In this document: one piece after another, positions 5,900-5,983 of the stretch
Position numbering within the stretch: the stretch's first letter is position 1
Layout of the letters: every line of letters starts with the position of its first letter
Assembly: GCA_030619405.1 (NCBI GenBank)
Contig: JAUXBK010000166.1
Location: forward strand, 1-5,983
Origin: Sedimenticola sp.
Lineage (GTDB): Bacteria; Pseudomonadota; Gammaproteobacteria; Chromatiales; Chromatiaceae
Length of the DNA: 5,983 bases
Direction: 5' to 3'
Made by a program: the position numbers and the translations under genes
The notes under the pieces: model-generated
Told to the model about the DNA's origin: nothing
Databases searched by the model: none
What the model saw: the letters and a program-made list of their open reading frames with translations, nothing else

Positions 5900-5983
5900 C
5901 CCCTCACCCTAACCCTCGGCTTTGGCATCCTGCGTCGCTCTACCTCCTCCATCCATGGAGTCGTCTCCCTGAGGGAGAGGGGA
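5900..5983. repeat. C-rich repeat plus terminal hairpin, apparently split by a 46-base insert
   Basis: A C-rich unit with the CCCTCACCCTAACCCTC pattern (5900-5917) and a near-perfect palindrome TCTCCCT-G-AGGGAGA (5964-5978) flank 46 bases. Those 46 bases hold a second small palindrome, CTCCAT-CC-ATGGAG (5947-5960). From memory, the C-rich unit and the hairpin are often directly joined in dispersed intergenic repeats of gammaproteobacteria, so this copy looks interrupted. It runs to the right window edge and may continue. Confidence 0.5.

Larger units (their letters stand above)
5642..5983. other. non-coding, repeat-rich stretch
   Basis: I see no convincing gene in these 342 bases. They hold the likely CDGSH promoter (about 5668-5696), small hairpins such as CCCG/CGGG (5726-5737) and CTGA/TCAG (5744-5754), a CGCGGAT inverted array (5784-5852), and a C-rich plus palindromic repeat (5900-5983). 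One 67-codon reading frame on the minus strand (5678-5881, GTG start) runs through the array; it is basic and unlike any family I know, and is probably chance. Confidence 0.6.

Overview
The window looks like chromosomal DNA from a Gram-negative proteobacterium. Two genes encode the inner-membrane and periplasmic parts of an RND efflux pump, which only makes sense in a cell with two membranes. The fairly GC-rich codon use and the style of the intergenic repeats suggest a gammaproteobacterium, possibly an environmental one. That placement is an inference; nothing here fixes the genus.

Layout. Positions 1-120 hold a long nested hairpin cut by the window edge. Positions 121-4256, minus strand, hold a two-gene operon: an RND periplasmic adaptor (3162-4256), then an RND permease (121-3165). 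The stop and start codons overlap in a GTGA, so the two are probably translationally coupled. No outer-membrane channel (TolC/OprM type) and no regulator lies in the window. Positions 4257-4520 are a divergent intergenic region with a perfect TATAAT facing right and a nested inverted repeat nearer the pump operon. Positions 4521-5375, plus strand, encode a 284-residue pentapeptide-repeat protein built as three register-shifted blocks. Positions 5402-5641, minus strand, encode a small protein with two CDGSH iron-sulfur motifs, convergent with the pentapeptide gene. Positions 5642-5983 appear non-coding: a likely promoter for the CDGSH gene, an inverted array of CGCGGAT-like motifs, and a C-rich/hairpin repeat that looks interrupted.

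How the genes may work together. Adaptor and permease should form a proton-driven tripartite exporter with an outer-membrane channel encoded elsewhere. The pentapeptide gene shares the divergent promoter region, so co-regulation is possible but unproven. Some pentapeptide-repeat proteins (Qnr, MfpA) protect DNA gyrase, which makes a drug-resistance pairing tempting, but the sequence does not establish it. The CDGSH protein is probably an independent iron-sulfur or redox function.

I see no CRISPR array, transposase, tRNA, rRNA or clear novel defence system. The most unusual items are the register-shifted architecture and G8 tract of the pentapeptide gene, and the structured repeats at both ends.
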